Assembly (NCBI GenBank): GCA_009837685.1
Contig: VXTA01000292.1
Location: 1-7,017, forward strand
Origin: Chloroflexota bacterium
Lineage (GTDB): Bacteria; Chloroflexota; Dehalococcoidia; Lucifugimonadales; Lucifugimonadaceae
Reading direction: 5' to 3'
DNA length: 7,017 bases
Under the pieces are notes generated by a model. The model saw only the letters and a list, made by a program, of their open reading frames with translations. It had not been told where the DNA came from and searched no databases. Both the position numbers and the translations under genes were made by a program. Below are positions 1 through 5,703 of the stretch, piece after piece (positions within the stretch are counted from its first letter, which is position 1; every line of letters starts with the position of its first letter).

Positions 1-562
1 GTCCAGGGGCGACGGCGTTGACGCGTACTCCGAAGGATGCCACCTCGGTGGCAAGGCATCTGGTCATGAAGTGGATGGCAGCTTTGGCGGTTAGATACGG
101 AAGGTAGTCGTTGTAAGGTGTTTCTTCGGCGGCCCAATCTCCGAACATGATGATGTGCCCGCGGTTTGGGCCGGGATTTCGACGCATCTGTCGCGCGGCG
201 TGTACGCCTAGCAGATAGGAGCCTTTTGCGGTAGCCATCGCGCGATCCCACGCGGCGCCATCAAGTTCGTTGAACGGTGCGTAGGGGTAGTCCGAGGCGA
301 GGTTTACTACATAGTCGAGTCCCCCAAGAGCGCCGACGGTTTCCAACACCGCTCCGCGAACCTGATGCTCGTCGCTGAGATCGGCTTGGATCAATGCGGT
401 ATCGACAGAGGAAATGGAGGCGGCGAGAAGTTGGGCTTCTTCGGCGCTATTACGATATGCGATGGCTAGGTTGATGCCGTCTCTTGCTAGGCGTCGGGCG
501 ACGATCTGGCCTACGCGTTTTGCGCCTACGATGAGCGCAGCTTTGGGTCTGTCGGACTGCAT
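1..562 (-). CDS. Short-chain dehydrogenase/reductase, pteridine reductase-like (3' end missing)
   Basis: This is the N-terminal 187 residues of an NAD(P)-dependent short-chain dehydrogenase; the family is usually about 250 residues, so some 60 lie beyond the left edge. The visible order is a Rossmann strand and nucleotide loop (VGAKRVGQ, residues 12-19), the NLAS equivalent of the family NNAG motif (87-90), an active-site strand IIMFGDW (137-143), the catalytic YxxxK (Tyr156, Lys160) and the conserved VRVNAVAPG (179-187). The usual catalytic Ser is replaced by Asp142, as in pteridine reductases of the PTR1/FolM type, and the AKRVG loop plus the following AYRNSAEEA also resemble that group. 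The loop is one residue shorter than the usual TGAxxRxG, and Asp142 is 14 residues from Tyr156 rather than 13. The ATG at 562 is the start that keeps the first beta strand intact; there is no clear Shine-Dalgarno. The fold is certain; the substrate is not shown by the sequence. Confidence 0.9.
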   Translation of the reverse strand, partial: MQSDRPKAALIVGAKRVGQIVARRLARDGINLAIAYRNSAEEAQLLAASISSVDTALIQADLSDEHQVRGAVLETVGALGGLDYVVNLASDYPYAPFNELDGAAWDRAMATAKGSYLLGVHAARQMRRNPGPNRGHIIMFGDWAAEETPYNDYLPYLTAKAAIHFMTRCLATEVASFGVRVNAVAPG

Positions 563-613
563 TGGATCAGGTTGATGGTCGAATCTGGGGGCGAATTGTA
601 TGCGTGGTGTTGA

Positions 614-703
614 TGGCGGAGGGGACAGGATTCGAACCTGCGGTCACCGTGAGGTGACACTGGTTTTCAAAACCAGCGCATTAAACCGCTCTGCCACCCC
701 TCC
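614..703 (-). tRNA. tRNA-Ser (anticodon TGA)
   Basis: A class II tRNA reading UCA-type serine codons. The 7-bp acceptor stem pairs 697-703 (5' side, GGAGGGG on the minus strand) with 618-624. The anticodon stem-loop has arms CTGGT and ACCAG around the loop TTTGAAA at 665-671, with anticodon TGA at 667-669. A long variable arm (TGTCACC and GGTGACC-like halves) follows, as expected for serine, and the T arm contains GGTTCGAATCC. The discriminator is G (617), also usual for serine, and CCA is encoded at 614-616. It sits 32 bases after the mutM stop and 51 bases before the dehydrogenase start, on the same strand. Confidence 0.97.
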
Positions 704-735
704 GTTGAGTTCGATGGGGGTGTGATGTCTTGATT

Positions 736-1560
736 CTAATGCTGGCAGGCGGGGCAATAGTAAGCGGTTCTTCCGGCTATTCGTCGGGATGTGACGAGTT
801 GGTTGCAGGCGGGGCATCGCGATGTTGAATTGCGGGTGATCCTCATGCGCTCATCATAGGCATCAACGACGTATGGGCTGCCGTCTTCGCTGGGATGGGT
901 AGAAATGAATTCGATGGCATGCTCAAGCACTACGATAATGTTGGAGTGAAGATGTTGTAGGCGTGCGGCGCTTATTCGGTTGCAGCGTCGAAGAGGAGAG
1001 ATGCCTGTGCGATGGAGCGCTTCGTCAGCGTAGATATTGCCTACTCCGGCGATGAGCGACTGGTCGAGGAGCGTGGGCTTGATGCGCGATCGTTTGACGC
1101 GGAGGCGCTCAACGAACTCTGCTGGTGATAAATCCCAAGGATCAGGTGCTAGTCGAGGGAATGCCATGGACGCTTCCGGAACTGCCCAAATTCTCGCCCA
1201 TCTTCGGGAGTCGTTCAGTTCGATTCGTCGATTGTCGTCGAGGAAGATTGCGGCTCTGCGGTACCGAACGGGGCCTTCGTTCGGGTTGCGGATGTGGAGT
1301 GAGCCGGTCATCCCCATGTGCAAGACAAGATGAGATGTAGTATCGAGATCGTCGGAAAGAGTGGCGATGAGGTATTTTCCTCGACGGCCTAAGGCGGAGA
1401 TGCGCTTGTGTGAGACGCGATTGGCGAAGGTCTCGATGTCTGATACCGGAGCGGCGATGGAGTCTGACCATCCAACTTCTACACGCTCGATACACCTTCC
1501 ACTGACATCGCTTGATACCAAGTATCGTCGGATGGATTCGACTTCTGGGAGTTCGGGCAT
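736..1560 (-). CDS. mutM: Formamidopyrimidine-DNA glycosylase (MutM/Fpg)
   Basis: A 274-residue base excision repair enzyme that removes 8-oxoguanine and formamidopyrimidines and nicks the DNA by beta/delta-elimination. The start is fixed by chemistry: after Met removal Pro2 is the nucleophile, followed by Glu3 in MPELPEVE. The reading frame stays open upstream to 1725, but those 55 codons cannot be part of a working enzyme. Other marks are Lys62 in GRRGKYL, HMGMTGSL (81-88) with the intercalating Met, the DNA-binding H2TH region with the conserved Asn175 in AGVGNIYADEAL (171-182), and a C-terminal zinc finger C249-x2-C252-x16-C269-x2-C272 with Arg264. The loop normally reading DPRRFG is DSRRWA (117-122), so the wedge Phe is Trp here. 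PELPEVE separates it from endonuclease VIII, which begins PEGPE. The spacer to the lipoprotein gene upstream is 161 bases with no clear Shine-Dalgarno. Confidence 0.97.
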   Translation of the reverse strand: MPELPEVESIRRYLVSSDVSGRCIERVEVGWSDSIAAPVSDIETFANRVSHKRISALGRRGKYLIATLSDDLDTTSHLVLHMGMTGSLHIRNPNEGPVRYRRAAIFLDDNRRIELNDSRRWARIWAVPEASMAFPRLAPDPWDLSPAEFVERLRVKRSRIKPTLLDQSLIAGVGNIYADEALHRTGISPLRRCNRISAARLQHLHSNIIVVLEHAIEFISTHPSEDGSPYVVDAYDERMRITRNSTSRCPACNQLVTSRRIAGRTAYYCPACQH

Positions 1561-1591
1561 GTGGCATTGATGGGAATGGTTATGGGTGATG

Positions 1592-1609
1592 GGCAAAATT
1601 GGTTTTGCC
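1592..1609. repeat. Short perfect inverted repeat in the mutM leader
   Basis: Two 7-base arms (GGCAAAA and TTTTGCC) are separated by 4 bases, 32 bases upstream of the mutM start and 113 bases after the lipoprotein stop. It could be a regulator site or a small RNA hairpin. It has no run of T after the stem, so it is not a convincing intrinsic terminator. The rest of the spacer 1561-1721 shows no promoter boxes I would stand behind. Confidence 0.4.
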
Positions 1610-1721
1610 GTTGATCGGGTTTTAGTCACCCGCTGAAAGGTGCGGAAATGTTCTGGGGTAGCAGTCGCGGGGTTTGATGCTGGGTTGGTGGTTGTTTGGC
1701 GAGCAGCACGGTGGGGCGGTA

Positions 1722-2888
1722 TCATTCGACGGCGAATCGGTTAGGCATCTCCGGCGGATTGGCGCGCATTGCGGCGAGGTCTTGGGTGAAATCTACGGAT
1801 CCCGGTTTCGGGTCTGATTCGGCGGAAGGGGAACCGGTGGCGAGATAACCAAAATAAGTAAGGTCGTAGTCCCACATTTCGTATTCCGCCCTCGTTTTGA
1901 TGTCGTACGCCGAACAAAGTCCAACATCCGGCCCGTCGGTACCCCAATAGGCCTGATGAGGCAGTGTGTAGCCGAGGTGGAACCAATCGTTTATAGAGTT
2001 CGGCAAATGCCCGACATAAATGAGACTATCGAAGTAAAGGACCCTGCCCTGTGTGGATTCTGCGTTACGCATGCATGCGGAGTGAAAGAGGCGGATCAGG
2101 GACCGCCAAATCTGGTTCCGTGCCCATATCTCGTCTTGAGTCAACAGGTATTCGAATGCGTACGACGGCGGATGATCCTCAAACATTACGATCAGTCTTT
2201 CTCTGTCGTACTCCGGTGAGTGCCTCGCCGGATAGAGGTCCACAAAACCGCATTTGTCTTGGAGCCGGTTTCCCTGGGAGTAGTAATAATCGTTGTGATT
2301 GTCGGAATAGCATTCTCTGAATTTGTTTCCCTTGAAGATGTAGCGGGTATGCGTTTCCCTCATCCGTTTGGACCTGATGGCCATCGCCGTTAATGGGTCG
2401 GGTCGGCACTCGTCGGCCCCACGCTCGATACCGAAAAAACCGCGCAAGTGGTCATTGACATCGTGAGACACCGAGAACGTGCGGTTGTCGCAGTAAGCAG
2501 CGGCGACTTCGACCGCTTCCATGACGAAATCCTCGGGGATTTCAATGTCACGGACGTAATCGACATCGCGGACATCCACCGTCGGCGTTGGCGCAGGAGT
2601 CGGGACCGGGGTTGCCGACGGTATCGGTGTCGAAGTGACCTCGACCGTGACGGGAATCTCCCTAGTCACCTCGACCTCGCGAGTCACCTCGATCTCACGG
2701 GTCACCTCGCGGGTGACCTTGACAGGAACTTTAATTTCCCGTGTCGCCTCGACCTCTCGTGTGACTTCAACCTCGCGCGTGATCTGGATTTCCACGACCC
2801 TTGCGGATTCAGCTTCGGACGCAGAACACGCGAACGCGCCCAACATCAGAGCCACTAAAATCACTGCTGTCAATCCGAGGCTTCGCAT
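1722..2888 (-). CDS. Tethered surface lipoprotein with unknown C-terminal domain
   Basis: A 388-residue predicted lipoprotein. Residues 1-20 form a signal peptide (MRSLG, then a hydrophobic stretch) ending LGAFA before Cys21, the likely lipidated residue; Phe at -2 makes the lipobox slightly atypical. Residues 30-85 hold seven TRE units in a (V/I)TRE(V/I) pattern, mostly six residues apart. A Ser/Thr/Pro linker (86-104) follows. Such a stalk, which holds a domain off the membrane, is familiar from Chloroflexota lipoproteins, often solute-binding ones. The domain from about 105 to 388 is rich in Tyr, Trp and Asp and has six Cys (133, 161, 193, 213, 272, 325), enough for three disulfides. I do not recognise it and see no transporter next to it. 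The start at 2888 is the one that gives the signal peptide; no Shine-Dalgarno is evident. It starts 24 bases after the 86-residue gene and may share its transcript. Confidence 0.85.
   Translation of the reverse strand: MRSLGLTAVILVALMLGAFACSASEAESARVVEIQITREVEVTREVEATREIKVPVKVTREVTREIEVTREVEVTREIPVTVEVTSTPIPSATPVPTPAPTPTVDVRDVDYVRDIEIPEDFVMEAVEVAAAYCDNRTFSVSHDVNDHLRGFFGIERGADECRPDPLTAMAIRSKRMRETHTRYIFKGNKFRECYSDNHNDYYYSQGNRLQDKCGFVDLYPARHSPEYDRERLIVMFEDHPPSYAFEYLLTQDEIWARNQIWRSLIRLFHSACMRNAESTQGRVLYFDSLIYVGHLPNSINDWFHLGYTLPHQAYWGTDGPDVGLCSAYDIKTRAEYEMWDYDLTYFGYLATGSPSAESDPKPGSVDFTQDLAAMRANPPEMPNRFAVE
2634..2801 (-). repeat. Repeat stretch encoding the VTREV tether
   Basis: Imperfect tandem repeat inside the lipoprotein gene, mostly 18 bases long, encoding residues 30-85. 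Seven TRE units begin at residues 37, 43, 49, 59, 63, 69 and 75. Units vary at third codon positions (GTGACTTCAACC, GTCACCTCGACC and similar on the plus strand) while the amino acids stay constant, so the protein sequence seems to be under selection. Such repeats can gain or lose units by slippage. Confidence 0.85.
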
Positions 2889-2912
2889 CTTCGTTTTGGA
2901 ACTAAATGCGTT

Positions 2913-3173
2913 TTACCCGTCTTCCCGATTAGGGTACCGCCATTCGCATTTCTTACATCGCAAGACGTTCGCCATGATCCTCTGGGCAACATTCAGTGCT
3001 TCGTGGTAGGTGTCATGAGGCCCGTTCCATCGGTCAGTGTCGAAACTCCCGTCTAAGCGTATGCTTCGTTGCACCTTATCGGCTGCCTGACACCATTCGT
3101 GGTGTATCCGAATGTACGGCACCGGATCACCAACGTCGTTCTTGTAGAGCCAGTAAGCATCTTCTGTTGTCAT
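2913..3173 (-). CDS. Hypothetical 86-residue protein with C-terminal CxxC
   Basis: A small soluble protein that I do not recognise. It begins MTTEDAYWLYKNDVGDP, has many Trp, Tyr, His and Asp residues, and ends in an amphipathic stretch (EALNVAQRIMANVL) followed by RCKKCEWRYPNREDG. The CxxC pair could contribute half of a metal site, with Cys28 and the two His just before it as possible partners; this is speculation. The ATG at 3173 is preferred over the in-frame ATGs at 3203 and 3233. The DNA just upstream reads, in another frame, as the end of a related protein whose stop lies 2 bases before 3173, so the 20 extra codons are probably chance. No signal peptide or membrane segment is seen. The lipoprotein gene follows after 24 bases. 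Confidence 0.6.
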   Translation of the reverse strand: MTTEDAYWLYKNDVGDPVPYIRIHHEWCQAADKVQRSIRLDGSFDTDRWNGPHDTYHEALNVAQRIMANVLRCKKCEWRYPNREDG

Positions 3174-3175
3174 CT

Positions 3176-3229
3176 CTACTCGTCCTGTTTGAGGTATCGC
3201 CATTCGTCCCGCCGATTTGCCCGCCCTAG
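3176..3229 (-). pseudogene. 3' stub of a lost copy of the 86-residue gene
   Basis: In the frame ending with TAG at 3176-3178 the DNA reads RRDEWRYLKQDE and stop, matching the end of the neighbouring gene, EWRYPNREDG and stop (2913-2945). At DNA level GGTACCGCCATTCG (2933-2946) and GGTATCGCCATTCG (3193-3206) differ by one base, and similarity is patchy beyond. An in-frame TGA at 3230-3232 closes the frame upstream and no other part of the gene is seen. The simplest reading is a former tandem pair with the first copy deleted except for its tail. Chance similarity over so short a stretch cannot be excluded. Confidence 0.4.
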
Positions 3230-3238
3230 TCATCTTAA

Positions 3239-3262
3239 CCCTCTCCCCTCGGCGGGAGAAGG
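3239..3262. repeat. GC-rich palindrome CCCTCTCCC/GGGAGAAGG
   Basis: Nine-base arms around the 6-base loop CTCGGC, with one mismatch on the plus strand that becomes a G-U pair in minus-strand RNA. It lies 104-127 bases after the stop of the 360-residue gene. There is no T run after the stem, so it looks more like a dispersed palindromic element than a classical terminator, though it could still slow or protect the transcript end. Palindromes of this CCCTCTCCC type are common as intergenic repeats in many bacteria; this is recalled, not checked. Confidence 0.6.
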
Positions 3263-3307
3263 GAGCTGTGCATTGTTGATGATGGTGTCAGTTGGTGATA
3301 TGCGGTT

Positions 3308-3328
3308 GTGCGGGTCACAGACCCGCAC
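3308..3328. repeat. Perfect 9-bp palindrome GTGCGGGTC/GACCCGCAC
   Basis: Perfect 9-base arms around a 3-base loop, 38-58 bases downstream of the stop codon of the 360-residue gene. The stem is strong enough to act as a transcript-end structure for the exporter operon. It lacks a T tract on either strand, so I list it as a repeat. The remaining spacer 3174-3365 holds the second palindrome and the gene stub and nothing else I can name. Confidence 0.65.
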
Positions 3329-3365
3329 CTACCGGCCGCTTCGGACACCAGGGATTATTGCTGTC

Positions 3366-4448
3366 TTACTGGAGGATGAATTCTGGACCTATGACTAGGT
3401 TGTTTGGCGGGCTTCCGCCGAAAGCGATTGCGGCCATGCCTTCGGTGATGTCGGCTATGGTGCCGGAGTTGGTGGAGATGATTCTAGAGTCGTCGTTGGT
3501 CGTCATGCGGAGTGTTCCCTGAGTGGTTTCTACGGAGAGTTGCTGGCCGTTGATTTCGGTGATGGTTCCTTCGATGTTCGAGAGGTTTGTGGCATCGTTG
3601 TTGGTACCGAACAGACCGCGGGGAGCTAGAAAACCCCCTCTGAAGCTTTGTGCTGTGCTTGGCTGCTCCGGGACAACGGCTAGGTTGACGATAAAGATGC
3701 GTCCACCTTCGCCTCGCTGCACGGTTCCGGCTACGTTTGTGCCTTCTGTCAGATCGGCGGGGGTTAGTTGGCTGATGACGCTCATGTTGGTGTTGTCGGT
3801 GATTTCGACGTCTGTCGATAGGCCGCTGTCGTCGTTGTGATCGATGGTGATAGTTGATCCCGAGATTGCGGAGATGATGCCTTGGGTAGGGGGCGTGCCG
3901 AAGCCTCTGCCCTGTCCGTCTCCGGGTGCTTCGATGCCGGCATCGGCTAGGGCTTCTTGCATGAGTTCTCGGAGACGTGCTTGATCCTCTTGGCTCATGT
4001 TGCCGGACTGTGCTTTTTGGAAGAGTTCTTGGATCTCGGGATTGCTTTCCATAGCTTCTTGGATAGCTTGGAAATTGGGTCCTCCCGCTCCGCCATCGGG
4101 GCCACCTCCGAACTCTCTGCGGCCACTGTCCTCGGCGGTGATTACTACTACGCCTTCTCCGCTTTCGATGCGTTCTTGGATCTCTGGGGGGAGTTCATCG
4201 GTGGAGCTTTCTTCGGTGATTACTGATGTTGAGACTATGACCACTTCGGACCGCGTCGCGTCACCGTCGGATTGCGGTTGTGCGGGAGCGTTACGAGTGC
4301 TTGGTGTCGGGAGTTCGCTTTCTGAGGCGATAGGTATGGTTTCGTTGTCGTCTCGGTCGGTCGGTCCAAAGAAGAAGATCGCGGCGGCGGCGATAACGAT
4401 GCCGATGAGCACGGCGATTACTAGGAGTATTGCGAACGGGCTCTTCAT
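3366..4448 (-). CDS. Membrane-anchored protein with two DUF5666-like modules
   Basis: A 360-residue protein with one N-terminal membrane helix (about 5-27), too long and without a Cys for a lipoprotein signal, so it is probably an anchor with the rest outside the membrane. Residues 30-125 are acidic, low in complexity and end in a Gly-rich stretch. A charged helical segment (126-171) resembles a short coiled coil. Two beta-rich repeats follow: 189-258 (GIISAISGSTITIDH...GTNVAGTVQ) and 291-358 (GTITEINGQQLSVET...LVIG). Both have the pattern of DUF5666-type modules, G-x-I-x-x-I-x-G followed by alternating strands, a DDxR/DNT-like turn and a late 'x-L-x-E-G' step. It starts 29 bases after the permease stop, preceded by GGTGA six bases before ATG, a usable ribosome site. 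Position suggests it works with the exporter; its function is unknown. Confidence 0.85.
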   Translation of the reverse strand: MKSPFAILLVIAVLIGIVIAAAAIFFFGPTDRDDNETIPIASESELPTPSTRNAPAQPQSDGDATRSEVVIVSTSVITEESSTDELPPEIQERIESGEGVVVITAEDSGRREFGGGPDGGAGGPNFQAIQEAMESNPEIQELFQKAQSGNMSQEDQARLRELMQEALADAGIEAPGDGQGRGFGTPPTQGIISAISGSTITIDHNDDSGLSTDVEITDNTNMSVISQLTPADLTEGTNVAGTVQRGEGGRIFIVNLAVVPEQPSTAQSFRGGFLAPRGLFGTNNDATNLSNIEGTITEINGQQLSVETTQGTLRMTTNDDSRIISTNSGTIADITEGMAAIAFGGSPPNNLVIGPEFILQ

Positions 4449-4458
4449 TTCAGGTCAC
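4446..4458 (-). promoter_or_regulatory. Ribosome-binding context shared by two operon genes
   Basis: GTGACCTGAAATG, ending with the ATG of the 360-residue gene, matches GTGACCTCAAATG at 5675-5687, which ends with the ATG of the permease, in 12 of 13 bases. Preceded by G here, it gives GGTGA, which can pair with the UCACC part of the 16S rRNA 3' end at six bases from the start. The permease copy has only GTGA. Few other starts in the window show any such pairing. Confidence 0.4.
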
Positions 4459-4477
4459 CATGTAGTGCTGGTTTCGT

Positions 4478-5677
4478 TTATTCGTATCGGAGGGCTTCAA
4501 TGGGGTTTAGTCTTGCAGCTCTGACAGCGGGGTAGATGCCGAAGAAGAGGCCGACTGCGATGGATACGATGAGGGCGATGACCGGGATGTCGCTAGTGAC
4601 GCGTGTAGACCATTCGGTGCCAATGAGGAATCGTCCGTCGATGGCGGTGGCGAGGCTGAGCCCGGCAATGACACCGATGATGCCGCCGCCGAATGTGAGA
4701 AAGACGGCTTCGGTTACAAATTGAGCCACGATGTCGCGACGCTTGGCGCCCATTGCTTGTCGGATACCTATTTCACGGGTGCGTTCGGTGACAGAAACGA
4801 GCATGATGTTCATGATTCCGATGCCGCCTACGAGTAGAGAGATGCCGGCCACAGTGCCAAGGAATACAACGAGCGTCTGATTTGCTTCATCGAAGGTGTC
4901 GAGGATTTCTTGCTGGTTGAAGACGGTGAAGTCGTCTGCCTCGGTGATGCGATGGCTCAGGCGCAAGACTGTTTCGATCTCTTCGATGGCTTGGTCTACC
5001 GATTCGACGTCTTTGGCTTGGATTGAGATCTGATCTACGCTGATATCGCCGCCGGGAATTCTTTGCCCTGAAAGTCGGTAGTATGCGGTAGTGATGGGTA
5101 TAAGTGTTTGGTCGTCCATAGAACCAAATCCGCTTTGGGATGCGAGTACGCCGACCACACGGAAGCGTCTGCCGTTGATTCGGACTTCTGCGCCTGTGGG
5201 GTCTTGATTTCCGAAAAGGTCATCGGAGACTTGCGCGCCGAGTACAACGACTTCTGCGAGAGATTCGACGTGCGGTATTCCGATGAAGGCACCGGTGCCC
5301 ATCTCGAGATTGCGGACATGGAGGAACTCGGGGGTTACACCGGTGATAGCAGCTTGTGTTGTGTTGTTGTCGATGTGGATCGTGCCGAAGGTGCCGATTT
5401 GCGGAGCTACTGCTTTGATGGAGGGTGTATAGAGCGGGTCACGGAGAGCATCAACGTCCGCTAGGGTGAGGGGTTCGCCACTTGGTATGACCGTCAATAG
5501 GTTGCTGCCCAGGCCTTGTATGAGTTCGGTGATGCGGTCAGTTGAGCCGCGACCGATGGACATGAGCGTGATGACAGAACAGACGCCGAGGACGATTCCA
5601 AGTAGGGCGAGTGCCGCGCGAAGTCGATTCGCGGTTAGCGAGTAGATCGAGGTTCGGATTATGTCTAGGGGGGACAT
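4478..5677 (-). CDS. MacB/FtsX-family ABC transporter permease
   Basis: A 399-residue permease of the type VII (MacB/LolC/FtsX) ABC class. The order is a short cytoplasmic start, TM1 (about 21-42, ALLGIVLGVCSVITLMSIG), a large extracytoplasmic MacB core domain (43-265), then three helices near 268-295, 320-345 and 363-383. Family hallmarks are GGIGIMNIMLVSVTERTREIG (284-304) with IRQAMGAKRRDI after it, and the end YPAVRAARLNPIEALRYE (382-399). In this class ATP hydrolysis bends the membrane helices and moves the outer domain to push substrate out rather than carrying it through the membrane. Proteobacterial MacB fuses ATPase and permease in about 650 residues; here they are separate. It follows the ATPase gene by 26 bases. 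The ATG at 5677 gives the expected N terminus just before TM1. The substrate is unknown. Confidence 0.95.
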   Translation of the reverse strand: MSPLDIIRTSIYSLTANRLRAALALLGIVLGVCSVITLMSIGRGSTDRITELIQGLGSNLLTVIPSGEPLTLADVDALRDPLYTPSIKAVAPQIGTFGTIHIDNNTTQAAITGVTPEFLHVRNLEMGTGAFIGIPHVESLAEVVVLGAQVSDDLFGNQDPTGAEVRINGRRFRVVGVLASQSGFGSMDDQTLIPITTAYYRLSGQRIPGGDISVDQISIQAKDVESVDQAIEEIETVLRLSHRITEADDFTVFNQQEILDTFDEANQTLVVFLGTVAGISLLVGGIGIMNIMLVSVTERTREIGIRQAMGAKRRDIVAQFVTEAVFLTFGGGIIGVIAGLSLATAIDGRFLIGTEWSTRVTSDIPVIALIVSIAVGLFFGIYPAVRAARLNPIEALRYE

Positions 5678-5703
5678 TTGAGGTCACGCGGCTTGGGGCT
5701 GAT

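Noticed and set aside
614..703. Integration site at the tRNA-Ser gene
   Set aside because: No integrase, no repeat of the tRNA 3' end and no change in gene type is visible beside it in the window.
1561..1725. N-terminal extension of MutM by 55 codons, in frame and open
   Set aside because: Fpg needs Pro at position 2 as catalytic nucleophile, so only the ATG at 1560 gives an active enzyme; the extension is low in complexity and overlaps the lipoprotein stop.
2634..2801. Possible CRISPR array or direct-repeat element
   Set aside because: The units are about 18 bases with no spacers, differ at third codon positions and encode a regular peptide repeat.
2448..2858. Plus-strand open frame opposite the lipoprotein tether, rich in Asp, Arg and Leu
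   Set aside because: It is the complement of the tandem VTREV repeat and the linker, which keeps the other strand open by composition; it has no recognisable protein features.
3174..3233. 20-codon extension of the 86-residue protein, start at 3233
   Set aside because: The DNA there matches the gene's own 3' end in another frame and carries its stop, so the extended frame is probably accidental.
3239..3262. Intrinsic terminator for the exporter operon
   Set aside because: The stem is strong but has no T run after it on the minus strand, so it is kept only as a repeat.
4446..4462. Four-codon upstream frame ATG GTG ACC TGA before the 360-residue gene
   Set aside because: It is too short to judge, and the GGTGA inside it is better explained as the ribosome site.
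3997..4524. Plus-strand open frame of 175 codons opposite the DUF5666-like gene
   Set aside because: It runs against a clear membrane-anchored protein with two internal repeats, crosses into the permease gene, and its Ser/Pro-rich text looks like antisense of Gly/Glu-rich coding.
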